Shown here: positions 27,925 through 36,427 of the stretch, one piece after another
Position numbering within the stretch: the stretch's first letter is position 1
Layout of the letters: each line of letters opens with the position of its first letter
Notes under the pieces: generated by a model
Seen by the model: the letters and a program-made list of their open reading frames with translations, nothing else
The model's database searches: none
What the model was told of the DNA's origin: nothing
Program-made: the position numbers and the translations under genes
Origin: Chryseobacterium koreense CCUG 49689
GTDB lineage: Bacteria; Bacteroidota; Bacteroidia; Flavobacteriales; Weeksellaceae
Assembly: GCF_001045435.1 (NCBI RefSeq)
Contig: NZ_LFNG01000009.1
Coordinates: 1 to 64,000, forward strand
Length of the DNA: 64,000 nucleotides
Direction of reading: 5' to 3'

Positions 27925-28259
27925 AGAATATCGAGAAAACTTATTTGGGCAGGCAAGCACTAAAAATGAGAGAAAAACTTTCAGTGCTGGTATCATGTAC
28001 AAACTTCCGCTGTTGGTAGATTTGCAGGCAGAAATATTTACAGACGGTATTGTAAGATTCCAATTAAAGCGTGAAGATATTCCGCCAACGCCGCGTTTGC
28101 GCGGGGCATTCATGGTGAATACTGATAAGGAATATGGCTGGCCTCAAATACATCGTTACAAAGAATTTTGGTATATCCACACACTACGACAGCGATATGA
28201 GCTGGGGTGCGGAACTTACGCTGAATTTATTAAACAAGTTATTGATAAGTCTTCATTAG
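27925..28259 (+). pseudogene. Relic of the 3' end of a second multicopper oxidase (CopB-like barrel part)
   Basis: The first frame gives NLFGQASTKNERKTFSAG and then [37 protein letters not shown]. These match [34 protein letters not shown] and the rest in the oxidase at 15208. After GATAAGGAATAT the frame shifts: the homologous continuation AGLKYIVTKNFGISTHYDSD is in another frame, as if two bases (AT) were lost near 28,134, and it ends at TAG 28257-28259. Upstream of about 27,930 similarity is lost at a stop codon. About 100 codons of the original gene end remain, so this is a decayed fragment and not an active gene. Confidence 0.85.
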
Positions 28260-28262
28260 TGG

Positions 28263-28302
28263 AGTGCAACAGGTAAAATAGAGACCGGTTGCACTTTATT
28301 TT
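28263..28302 (+). terminator. Intrinsic terminator after the oxidase relic
   Basis: AGTGCAAC and GTTGCACT arms (8 bases) with a 17-base loop are followed by TTATTTT. It sits directly behind the relic, in the same place as the terminator behind the intact oxidase. Confidence 0.65.
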
Positions 28303-28377
28303 GCTCATACTAGCCCAGATATGCAATAAAGGATAGGAAAAAATACGTATTACGAAGAAAATTGAAGTATAAATTTT

Positions 28378-28405
28378 TAGTCCCTACTTCTAAAATCAGG
28401 GACTA
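28378..28405. repeat. Inverted repeat TAGTCCCT / AGGGACTA in the island's right border
   Basis: Perfect 8-base arms with a 12-base spacer. It has no T-run on either strand, so it is not a clear terminator. The remaining sequence from 28,303 to 28,546 shows no gene that I can support. Confidence 0.45.
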
Positions 28406-28546
28406 AATCGGGGATTGTTTAATAGTTTATACGATGCCTTATCCTTTTATAAAATTAGCTAACTTACTTACTGTCAATAAAATGATGACGTACATTGCTT
28501 TATTGGTTTAAACAAATACTCCCTGTGGGTCTACAAATTTTGATCA

Positions 28547-28580
28547 AACGCTCTGATTTTCAGGGCGTTTTTTATTTTTT
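28547..28580 (+). terminator. Intrinsic terminator at the right end of the island
   Basis: AACGCTCTGA pairs with TCAGGGCGTT (one G-U) around a 3-base loop and is followed by TTTTTATTTTTT. It faces the SDR gene on the opposite strand and marks the border between accessory and core sequence. Confidence 0.75.
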
Positions 28581-28595
28581 TGGCATAAATATTTC

Positions 28596-29474
28596 TCAAT
28601 TTGATTTCTTCGCCTTAATCATCGCTTCCAGCATGTCCCACATTTCCTGAGGAATTTGCTCCAACATATTGAATTCCCCCGCTCCTTGTAGCCATTCCCC
28701 TCCATCAATGGTTACCACTTCGCCATTCATGTAAGCCGAATAGTCGGAAACCAAATAAGCAGCTAGGTTTGCCAGTTCCTGATGTTCGCCAACCCTTCTC
28801 AATGGCACCTTTTTCCGCATATCGAATTTTTCTGCCAAATCTCCAGGCAAAAGTCTTTCCCAGGCACCTTTCGTAGGGAACGGACCCGGCGCAATCGCAT
28901 TAAAACGAATATTGTATTTCGCCCATTCCACCGCTAAACTTCTGGTCATAGCAAGAACTCCGGCTTTCGCACAAGCGGATGGAACTACATAAGCAGATCC
29001 GGTCCAAGAATAGGTAGTGACAATGTTGAGCACTGTTCCCGGAATTTTATTTTCAATCCAATATTTCCCGATGGAAAGTGTACAGTTCTTTGTTCCCTTC
29101 AAAACGATATCCAGAATTGAATCGAATGCGGAATGAGTCAGTCTTTCAGTAGGCGCAATGAAATTTCCGGCGGCATTGTTCAGCAAAATATCGATTTTTC
29201 CATATTCTTTGATCACCGAATCTTTCATGGCTTCCACTTCGTCCCAGTTTCTCACGTCGCATGAAACGCAAAGTACTTTTCCGCCGGTTTGTTCTTCCAG
29301 TTCCTTCGCAGTAGTTTGCAATTTTTCCAGATTTCTGGAAGTAATCACCACTTTAGCGCCGAGTTCGAGAAAATATTTGGTCATGGCTTTTCCCAATCCA
29401 CTTCCGCCTCCGGTTACGATGGCGACTTTATCTTTTAGCGCTCCTTCCCGGAGCATTCCTTCTGTGTACTTCAT
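28596..29474 (-). CDS. SDR-family oxidoreductase (2,4-dienoyl-CoA reductase-like)
   Basis: The 292-residue product is a classical short-chain dehydrogenase. The NAD(P)-binding motif is VTGGGSGLGKAM (residues 20-31), NNAAGNF follows in strand 4, and the C-terminal motif NAIAPGPFPTKGAW is present. The usual catalytic YxxxK appears shifted: YVVPSACAKAG has SACAK where classical enzymes have YxxxK. This variant is familiar in peroxisomal-type 2,4-dienoyl-CoA reductases, so a role in unsaturated fatty acid breakdown is likely. It stands alone on the minus strand at the island border. The start ATG at 29474 follows a non-coding stretch with a dispersed-type palindrome. Confidence 0.85.
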   Translation of the reverse strand: MKYTEGMLREGALKDKVAIVTGGGSGLGKAMTKYFLELGAKVVITSRNLEKLQTTAKELEEQTGGKVLCVSCDVRNWDEVEAMKDSVIKEYGKIDILLNNAAGNFIAPTERLTHSAFDSILDIVLKGTKNCTLSIGKYWIENKIPGTVLNIVTTYSWTGSAYVVPSACAKAGVLAMTRSLAVEWAKYNIRFNAIAPGPFPTKGAWERLLPGDLAEKFDMRKKVPLRRVGEHQELANLAAYLVSDYSAYMNGEVVTIDGGEWLQGAGEFNMLEQIPQEMWDMLEAMIKAKKSN

Positions 29475-29483
29475 TTTTAGTTG

Positions 29484-29527
29484 AGGTTTAAAGCCTGTCT
29501 GCCGACAGGTAGATTTCAGGTTTAAAG
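29484..29527. repeat. Palindrome CCTGTC-TGCC-GACAGG flanked by direct repeats AGGTTTAAAG
   Basis: The palindrome is at 29494-29509. The 10-base sequence AGGTTTAAAG occurs at 29484-29493 and again at 29518-29527. The unit looks like a small mobile or REP-like palindromic element placed between genes. Sequences of this GACAGG type recur in flavobacterial intergenic regions as far as I recall; no second copy is in this window. Confidence 0.5.
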
Positions 29528-29652
29528 TTACGGATAAACAATGGATGCAAATAATTTTCTTTAATGCAAAACATATTACACCAGGAAATCCCGATCATCT
29601 TTTGGATTTGAATCTTTAAATTAAATAACCTTTTGGGATTTGCGACCAGGTT

Positions 29653-29685
29653 CAAAAAAAACTGCCCCAATTTCTGGAGCAGTTC
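29653..29685 (-). terminator. Intrinsic terminator of the M16 peptidase gene
   Basis: On the minus strand AACTGCTCC and GGGGCAGTT arms enclose AGAAATT and lead into a run of T. It begins 20 bases after the peptidase stop codon. Confidence 0.75.
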
Positions 29686-29704
29686 AAAATGATTTTTCTG
29701 GGAA

Positions 29705-32629
29705 TTAGTAGCCAAAAAGTTCTTCCAAAGAAATTTTCTTCACTTCGCCCAATTTCTTCATATCGTCCATATTTACCTTTTTTTCTGATGCAACCAAGGC
29801 ATAGGTATAAGGTTTTCCGGAAATATTTGTGGCGTGGAACTTCTTCAGGTCATCCATTGAAATTTTATCTACACTGCTATAAACTTGTTTACGAATGTCG
29901 TCCTTCAATCCAAGTTGTTTCGCAGTCAAGTAACTGAAAATAATGTCGTCCTGCATAATTCGCTCGGTTTGGATATCTTTCTTCACAGAAGATTTCGCCA
30001 ATTCCAAATTTACCGGAAGTTCTGGCATTTTGGTAAGAAGCTCGTTCATCGCCACAGTGGCTTCATTGAATTTATCTGCCTGACTTCCGACATAGCTCAT
30101 CATATAATATTCATCGGTTTGCTTTGTTGGTTGCACATAAAATCCGTACGTACTGTATGCCAATGCTTTACTCTCTCGAATAGTCTGGAAGACAATCGAT
30201 CCCATTCCACCGCCGAAATAGTTGTTGAAAACATTAACAATCGGCGTGTTTGCCGCATCATATTTGGAAGTGTTCCTGATCCATCTCGTTTCAGCCTGAA
30301 CCATATCATAGTCCGTGAATAGAACCTGATTTTTGGTTTGTGGAATTTGCGCAAACGTTTTCAGCGGACTCGGTTGCACAAAATTTGCAGGAACTTTGTG
30401 GACTTTCTCCAATTTCGCAGTGAGATTTTTCAATGATTCCGGACCATAATAAATGACGGTTTGCTCATAATTGTTGAGGTTTTTCATCTTGTCCACCAAT
30501 TCCTGTGCGGTAATTGCGTTTAACTCGGCATCAGAAAATGTGTTGTTGAATTTGTTTTTGGGACCGTAAAGCGCATAACTCGTCAAACCTTGCAGAATGG
30601 CGCCTTTGTTGGCTTTTGCATCTTTTCTTGCTTTGGAGATTCTCGCTTTCAAAGCAGCAAGTGCAGTTTCGTCTGGTCTTGCATTTAGTATCAAATCTTC
30701 ATACAATTTCACAGCCTGGTCGAAATTTTCCTGAAGACCTTCAATTGTAACTGTAGTATATTCCTCTCCCGCTGCAACACTGAAACTGGAAGCAATTTTG
30801 TAGAAATCCTTCGAAATCTGTTCCGAAGATTTTTTGTCGGTTCCCAAAAACTGAAGATACTGCGCCGCCAAAGACTGCTTCAAATCGTTTCCTGTACCGA
30901 TTTTGTATCGATAGCGTAATCTGTAAAGCTGGTTGTCTTTATTGGGAACATAAAGAACTTCCGCTTGTCCTAATTTGGATTTTTGAATGTCTTTATCAAA
31001 ATCCAGGAAAACCGGCTCTGAGGCAGTTGCCGGTAAATCATTCACCGACTTTACAAAAGCGGATTGCTTGTCTGCATTGGTTTCTACCGGAGTAATGGCA
31101 GGTTTGTCAATTTTCTGGGAATCTTTGTTCTCGCCCTTTCTTTTTAAAACTGCAACATAATTATTTCCCAAATATTTATTGGCAAAGGCAACCACGTCTT
31201 CTTTTTTGATTTTGGAAAGGTCGTTTACATAAGCCACCTGGTCCTTCCAATCAATTTCGTCATTGAAAGCGCTTTGCAGAAGTCTAGCACGGTCGCCATA
31301 TTTTTCAGTAGATTGGATTTTTTGCTTCTTAATGTTGTTTACAATCGATGGCAAAAGATCGGCATCAAAATTTCCTTTTTTAAGATTTTCGATTTCATTA
31401 AGCACCAATTTTTGCACCTCCTCCAAACTTTGTCCTGTAGTTGGAGCCGCATTCAGCCAAAGAACTCCATAATCCTGAAGGGTAAAAGTGAACGCGCTGG
31501 CTCTCAATAATTTCTGCTGCTTCACCAGGTTCAAATCCAGCAATCCTGCTTTTCCGTTCGTTAAGATCTCCCCTACCAAATCCGCCAGAAGCACGTCTTT
31601 ATCCTTGTTTCCAGGAAGTCTAAATGCAATGCCGATATTTTCAGCATCCGGACCAATCACCTCTTTTACAATTGGAGCCGTGATCGGTTCTTCCGGTTGA
31701 AAAGTGTATTTCGGAACCGGCTTGCTTTGCATATAAGAGAACGTTTTGTCGATTTTTGCAATGGCCTGATCCGGATCAAAATCTCCAGACATGATCACCC
31801 CCATATTATTGGGGACGTAATAGGTATTGAAATATTTACGGATTTCTACAAGGGACGGATTTTTCAGATGTTCAATCGTACCGATGGTCGTTTGCTTTCC
31901 GTAATTGTGATTTTTGAAAAGATTTGAAAACAGGGTCTCGAAAACTTTGCTTCCATCGCTGTCCAAAGACCGGTTTTTTTCTTCATAAACCGCTTCCAAC
32001 TCGGTATGGAAAATCCTAAGAACCGGGTTTCTGAATCGTTCACCCTGAACGGCGAGATATTTATCCAAAGAGCTTGAAGGCACATCATCGGTATAAACCG
32101 TTTCTTCAAAACTTGTCCATGCATTGGTCCCTTGAGCACCCATCGCAGTCATCATTTTGTCGTATTCGTTGGCGATGGCGTATTTGGATGCGACTCCGGA
32201 AACCGAGTCGATCTTTTTGTAGATTGCCTTCCTCTCGTTTTCATTTTTCGATTTGTTATACTGCTCGTAAAGCGCATCTATTTTGTCGAGTTCCGGTTTT
32301 TCTTTAGCCCAATCGAGCGATCCGTATTGATCTGTACCTTTGAAAAGCATGTGCTCCAGATAATGCGCCAAACCGGTATTCGTGGAAGGATCGGTCTTGC
32401 TTCCTGCCTTTGTCGCCACAAAAGCCTGAATTCTCGGGTCTTTCTTGGTGGGACTCAGAATTACGGTAAGTCCGTTTTTCAGCGTGTAGAAACGTGCCTG
32501 AGTGGGATCATTGGTCACATACCTGTAGGTGTAACCTCCGCTTTTAGCTTCTTTCCATTGGTATTCCTGCGCGTTTGCAGAAAACATGATTGCTACAGCA
32601 GAAAGCATCAATAATTTTTTCCTGATCAT
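29705..32629 (-). CDS. M16-family zinc metallopeptidase
   Basis: The 974-residue product has a signal peptide (residues 1-20) and four M16 (pitrilysin) domains in two halves. The inverted zinc motif HYLEHMLF gives ligands H89 and H93 and catalytic E92, with the third ligand expected at the downstream ELEAVYEEKNR motif. The second half lacks a zinc motif and contains the usual RESKALAYSTYGFY signature. Such periplasmic or secreted proteases clear peptides; the exact substrate is unknown. The gene is monocistronic, with its own -7 box upstream and terminator downstream. The length is usual for Bacteroidota two-unit M16 proteins. Confidence 0.93.
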   Translation of the reverse strand: MIRKKLLMLSAVAIMFSANAQEYQWKEAKSGGYTYRYVTNDPTQARFYTLKNGLTVILSPTKKDPRIQAFVATKAGSKTDPSTNTGLAHYLEHMLFKGTDQYGSLDWAKEKPELDKIDALYEQYNKSKNENERKAIYKKIDSVSGVASKYAIANEYDKMMTAMGAQGTNAWTSFEETVYTDDVPSSSLDKYLAVQGERFRNPVLRIFHTELEAVYEEKNRSLDSDGSKVFETLFSNLFKNHNYGKQTTIGTIEHLKNPSLVEIRKYFNTYYVPNNMGVIMSGDFDPDQAIAKIDKTFSYMQSKPVPKYTFQPEEPITAPIVKEVIGPDAENIGIAFRLPGNKDKDVLLADLVGEILTNGKAGLLDLNLVKQQKLLRASAFTFTLQDYGVLWLNAAPTTGQSLEEVQKLVLNEIENLKKGNFDADLLPSIVNNIKKQKIQSTEKYGDRARLLQSAFNDEIDWKDQVAYVNDLSKIKKEDVVAFANKYLGNNYVAVLKRKGENKDSQKIDKPAITPVETNADKQSAFVKSVNDLPATASEPVFLDFDKDIQKSKLGQAEVLYVPNKDNQLYRLRYRYKIGTGNDLKQSLAAQYLQFLGTDKKSSEQISKDFYKIASSFSVAAGEEYTTVTIEGLQENFDQAVKLYEDLILNARPDETALAALKARISKARKDAKANKGAILQGLTSYALYGPKNKFNNTFSDAELNAITAQELVDKMKNLNNYEQTVIYYGPESLKNLTAKLEKVHKVPANFVQPSPLKTFAQIPQTKNQVLFTDYDMVQAETRWIRNTSKYDAANTPIVNVFNNYFGGGMGSIVFQTIRESKALAYSTYGFYVQPTKQTDEYYMMSYVGSQADKFNEATVAMNELLTKMPELPVNLELAKSSVKKDIQTERIMQDDIIFSYLTAKQLGLKDDIRKQVYSSVDKISMDDLKKFHATNISGKPYTYALVASEKKVNMDDMKKLGEVKKISLEELFGY

Positions 32630-33038
32630 AATTTAATTGGAGTTGATATTTATTTATGTGTCTAAATTTTTGCCGAAATGTTTCACCAGCGGAAACTTCA
32701 CTAAAATCCGATTTTATGTCAAAGCAGTTCCTCACTTCCATTTTACCATTATCGACAACGGATTCCAAAGATATCATAATTTTACCGAACTGGAAATCAT
32801 TCCTTTAACAAAAAACCATAGTGCAATAACGTAAGAAAGCATTACTGAAAACCAATCCCAAAATAATAGCTTTCACAGGCTTTATGGTTTGATTTCTAGA
32901 TTCAAAAATATAAACCAATTCTATTTGGACATGAGCAAAGTCCTAGTAAAAGTCCTGAGCTCCTGCTAAATCTGTGACAAATCCGCAAGGAAAACAGCCC
33001 CTAAAACCAACTGCAAATTAGTGGTCCTGTTACGGAAA
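32630..33038. other. Intergenic region of 409 bases with a minus-strand promoter
   Basis: No supported gene. The only recognisable element is the -7 box at 32766-32773 for the M16 gene, which would give a leader of about 130 bases. The half next to dihydroorotase (32,800-33,038) shows nothing I can name; a clear terminator for dihydroorotase is not visible. Confidence 0.5.
32766..32773 (-). promoter_or_regulatory. Candidate -7 box (TATCTTTG) for the M16 peptidase gene
   Basis: TATCTTTG on the minus strand matches TAnnTTTG and lies 136 bases before the start codon. No clear -33 TTG is present at the usual distance. Confidence 0.4.
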
Positions 33039-34373
33039 TCACCGGTCAAACAACAATCTTTCCCCATGTTTTTCCGCGGAAATATTCCCATTTTCATAAG
33101 CCAGAAAACCATTCACAAAAGTGTGGGTGACTTCTGAATGAAATGTGGTTCCTTCCAGTGGACTCCAACCGCACTTGTAAAGGATATTCTCTTTGGAAAC
33201 CGTCCATTCGGCATTCAAATCCACCAAAACCAAATCGGCTTTGTAACCTTCTCGGATGAAGCCCCGTTTTTCAATTTCAAAAAGAATGGCCGGATTATGG
33301 CACATTTTATTCACGATTTTTTCAAGGGTGATGTGCCGCTTTCTGTGATTTTCCAACATCACCACCAATGCATGCTGCACCATGGGAGCTCCGGAAGGTG
33401 CTTTGGTGTAAACGTTTTGTTTTTCTTCCAAAGTATGCGGCGCGTGGTCCGTGGCAATCACATCAATTCTACCATCCAGAACCGCTTTCCAAAGTGCTTC
33501 TTTATCTTTTTCTGTTTTAATGGCGGGATTCCATTTGATCAAAGTTCCTTTCTTTTCATAATCCTCATTCGTGAAAGTCAAATGATGGATGCAGACTTCC
33601 GCAGTGATTTTTTTCTCGCTTAAGGGAATATCATTTCTAAAGAGTTCCAGTTCTTTCGCAGTAGAAACATGGAAAATATGAAGTCGCGCTCCCGTTTTTT
33701 GGGCAAGTTCAACCGCTTTTGACGATGACAAATAACACGCTTCTTCACTTCTGATCAAGTGGTGGTATTTCATCGGAATATCATCGCCATACTTTTCCCT
33801 ATAAATTTCGGTATTTCTTCTGATTGTTCCTTCATCCTCGCAATGGACGCAAATCAACATTTTGCACTCGCTAAATATTTTCTCCAGGGTTTCCGGATTG
33901 TCCACCAACATATTTCCGGTGGATGATCCCAGAAAAAGCTTAATTCCGGCTACATTTCGCGGATTGGTTTTCAAAACTTCTTCCAGATTGTCATTGGTCC
34001 CGCCCATGGTGAAGGAGTAATTGGCAAAAGATTTTTCCTCCGCAATTTTGTATTTTTCCTCCAAAATTTCCTGAGTAACCGCATTGGGAACAGTATTCGG
34101 CTGTTCAATAAAACTGGTAATTCCGCCCGCAATCGCAGCTCTGGATTCACTTTCGATATCGCCTTTGATGGTGAGTCCCGGCTCCCGAAAATGCACCTGG
34201 TCATCAATAATTCCCGGCAAAAGATGTTTTCCGGTGGCATCAATCACTTTGTCGACTCCTACATCGGAAATAGAAGTCCCGATTTTTGAAATGATGTCGT
34301 TTTCGATGAGCAGATCACTTTTAAAATATTGATCCTCATTCACAATGGTGGCATTTTTTATAAGGGTTTTCAT
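33039..34373 (-). CDS. pyrC: Dihydroorotase (class I type)
   Basis: This 444-residue amidohydrolase carries out the ring closure of carbamoyl-aspartate to dihydroorotate in pyrimidine synthesis. Visible are the N-terminal metal motif DDQVHFREPG (residues 57-66), the barrel segment GIKLFLGSSTGNM, later His residues in HCEDEG and FHVSTAKE, and the catalytic Asp in ATDHAPHTLEEK. In most dihydroorotases the first motif is HxH; here the first His is Gln. I recall this variant from other Bacteroidota, but it is worth checking. The gene is divergent from the flippase gene, with a 9-base inverted repeat in between. Confidence 0.9.
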   Translation of the reverse strand: MKTLIKNATIVNEDQYFKSDLLIENDIISKIGTSISDVGVDKVIDATGKHLLPGIIDDQVHFREPGLTIKGDIESESRAAIAGGITSFIEQPNTVPNAVTQEILEEKYKIAEEKSFANYSFTMGGTNDNLEEVLKTNPRNVAGIKLFLGSSTGNMLVDNPETLEKIFSECKMLICVHCEDEGTIRRNTEIYREKYGDDIPMKYHHLIRSEEACYLSSSKAVELAQKTGARLHIFHVSTAKELELFRNDIPLSEKKITAEVCIHHLTFTNEDYEKKGTLIKWNPAIKTEKDKEALWKAVLDGRIDVIATDHAPHTLEEKQNVYTKAPSGAPMVQHALVVMLENHRKRHITLEKIVNKMCHNPAILFEIEKRGFIREGYKADLVLVDLNAEWTVSKENILYKCGWSPLEGTTFHSEVTHTFVNGFLAYENGNISAEKHGERLLFDR

Positions 34374-34425
34374 GAATTCTAACTTTGGATTTATTTCAGT
34401 GTAAATTTAGTCATAAAAACCACCA

Positions 34426-34459
34426 CTCACCAAAGCAAACTCCCCAATCGTTTGGTGAG
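34426..34459. promoter_or_regulatory. Inverted repeat CTCACCAAA / TTTGGTGAG between divergent pyrC and flippase genes
   Basis: Perfect 9-base arms with a 16-base spacer. The right arm contains the TTG at 34452-34454 that would be the -33 element of the flippase promoter. It could be an operator serving one or both genes, or a transcribed hairpin. Confidence 0.45.
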
Positions 34460-34476
34460 GAAATAAAACTAATAAT

Positions 34477-34484
34477 TACCTTTG
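34477..34484 (+). promoter_or_regulatory. -7 box (TACCTTTG) of the flippase-dut operon
   Basis: TACCTTTG fits TAnnTTTG, is preceded by a TTG 22 bases upstream, and lies 17 bases before the TTG start codon at 34502. Confidence 0.6.
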
Positions 34485-34501
34485 CGAAAAATATTTAGCA
34501 A

Positions 34502-35953
34502 TTGTATAAGAAATTACTCGGACAAACTGCAATTTATGGATTAAGCACGGTGATAATCCGGTTATTTCCTTTCATAATAAGTCCTTTTGTAACCCATGCT
34601 TTTGGCCCGCAAGCACTGGCTCCTTTTATCGACTTCTATTCGGTGGCGGGAATCATCATTGTGCTTTTGTCTCACGGTATGGAGACGACTTTTTTCCGTT
34701 TCGCCGAAAAAGAAAACGACAGCCGAAAACTGATTTCTACCTCCACAATCAGCGTGGTGGGAGCTTCGTTTCTTTTCATGCTCTTCTGCTACATTTTCCG
34801 GCAGGATCTGGCAATCGCCTTCAAGACTCCCGACCAGGTTGACCTTTTGACGATGATGCTGTTCGTTCTCGGATTAGACGGTCTTTCCACCATGCCGTTC
34901 GTGATTTTAAGGAAAACGGGACGTCCAAAAAAATATGCCGCCATCAAGATCATTAATGGAATCATCAATTTCCTGCTGGTTGTTTTATTCATCGTGATTT
35001 TACCCACACTCGGCCAAAAAGGAATATTTGGATTCAGCTATGACAAAGACTTTGGAATTGGGTATGTTTTCGTGGCAAACCTCGTGGCGAGCGCCGTTAC
35101 TTTCTTGCTGCTGTTTTCGGAATTAAAATCGGTTCGTCTCCATGCATTCAGCTGGGATTTATGGAAAAAGATGATGGCGTATTCCTGGCCAATCACCATC
35201 GCCGGTTTAGCTGGCGTCATCAACGAAACCATGGACAGACAGTTTCTAAAATACCTGCTTCCAGACGGCATCAATACCGAGCAAATGGCGATTTATGGTG
35301 CGGTTTGCAAAATTGTTACTTTTTTGACTTTATTTAGACAGGCCTACCTTTTGGGCATCGAACCCTTTTTCTTCGCTCATGCGAAAAATGAAAACTCCGG
35401 CCGTTCCTATGCGAAACTGATGGACATGTTTGTGATTATCAACAGTGTGACCTTACTCGCTCTTTGCGCAAATCTGGATTGGCTTGGTAAACTTTACCTT
35501 TCAAATCCGGCTTATAATGAAGGAATTCCCATAGTGCCAATCGTTTTGATGGCCGCTGTTTTCCTGGGAATATATCTCAACATGTCGGTTTGGTACAAAC
35601 TTTCAGATAAAACGATTTATGGAGCCTATCTTTCGGTTTTAGGGGCGTTGGTCACCATTTTGGTGAACTTCTATTTTATTCCTAAATATGGATATTGGGC
35701 TTCAACCTGGGCTACTTTTTTAAGCTATTTTTCCATGATGACGGTGTCCTATTTTCTGGGGCAATATTATTATCCGGTTTCTTATAACATCAGGAAAATT
35801 TTGGGTTATTTGGGGTTGAGCATTTTGTTTTCCGTTTTGTCCTATTATGTATTTGATGGAAATTTATTTTTAGGAAACACATTATTAATCGTATTTTTAG
35901 CCCTGGTTATTTACCTGGAAAAAGACAACTTGCGCAAATTAAGAAACAGTTAG
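34502..35953 (+). CDS. MOP-superfamily polysaccharide flippase (Wzx-like)
   Basis: The 483-residue membrane protein has about 14 hydrophobic helices and the N-terminal look of oligosaccharide flippases ([20 protein letters not shown]). These carry lipid-linked saccharides across the inner membrane. The predicted start is TTG at 34502, as no ATG precedes the conserved N-terminus and the -7 box lies only 17 bases upstream. It is followed by dut after one base and heads a plus-strand gene run that includes a sugar nucleotidyltransferase, which supports a role in surface glycan assembly. The substrate cannot be named. Confidence 0.88.
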   Translation: MYKKLLGQTAIYGLSTVIIRLFPFIISPFVTHAFGPQALAPFIDFYSVAGIIIVLLSHGMETTFFRFAEKENDSRKLISTSTISVVGASFLFMLFCYIFRQDLAIAFKTPDQVDLLTMMLFVLGLDGLSTMPFVILRKTGRPKKYAAIKIINGIINFLLVVLFIVILPTLGQKGIFGFSYDKDFGIGYVFVANLVASAVTFLLLFSELKSVRLHAFSWDLWKKMMAYSWPITIAGLAGVINETMDRQFLKYLLPDGINTEQMAIYGAVCKIVTFLTLFRQAYLLGIEPFFFAHAKNENSGRSYAKLMDMFVIINSVTLLALCANLDWLGKLYLSNPAYNEGIPIVPIVLMAAVFLGIYLNMSVWYKLSDKTIYGAYLSVLGALVTILVNFYFIPKYGYWASTWATFLSYFSMMTVSYFLGQYYYPVSYNIRKILGYLGLSILFSVLSYYVFDGNLFLGNTLLIVFLALVIYLEKDNLRKLRNS

Positions 35954-35954
35954 C

Positions 35955-36386
35955 ATGAAAATTAGAATTATCAATAAAAGCAAACACGCTTTGCCAAAAT
36001 ACCAAACCGCAAGTTCTGCAGGAATGGATCTCTATGCAAATCTTGACGAAAGCATCACGATCAAAACATTGGAGAGAAAATTAATTCCGACCGGACTTTT
36101 CATTGAACTTCCGGAAAATCATGAAGCACAAATTCGCCCCAGAAGTGGATTGGCCATTAAAAACGGAATTACCGTCCTGAATGCTCCAGGAACTGTGGAT
36201 GCAGATTACCGCGGCGAAATCGGGGTGATTTTAGTAAATTTGTCAAAAGAGGATTTCACCATCAATGACGGCGACAGAATCGCTCAAATGGTCATCGCCA
36301 AACATGAAAGTGCAATCTGGGAAGAAGTTTCAGAACTGAACGAAACCGAAAGAGGCGAAGGCGGTTTTGGAAGTACTTCAAAATAA
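35955..36386 (+). CDS. dut: dUTP diphosphatase (dUTPase)
   Basis: The 143-residue product has all five trimeric dUTPase motifs: [35 protein letters not shown] with the catalytic Asp, GDRIAQMVI, and the C-terminal Gly-rich RGEGGFGST that closes over the nucleotide. It hydrolyses dUTP to dUMP, which supplies thymidylate synthesis and keeps uracil out of DNA. It starts one base after the flippase stop, so the two are translationally linked. The length is standard. Confidence 0.97.
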   Translation: MKIRIINKSKHALPKYQTASSAGMDLYANLDESITIKTLERKLIPTGLFIELPENHEAQIRPRSGLAIKNGITVLNAPGTVDADYRGEIGVILVNLSKEDFTINDGDRIAQMVIAKHESAIWEEVSELNETERGEGGFGSTSK

Positions 36387-36427
36387 TTTCAGAATATACC
36401 AACAATTTAAAAAAAGTTAAAAAAACC

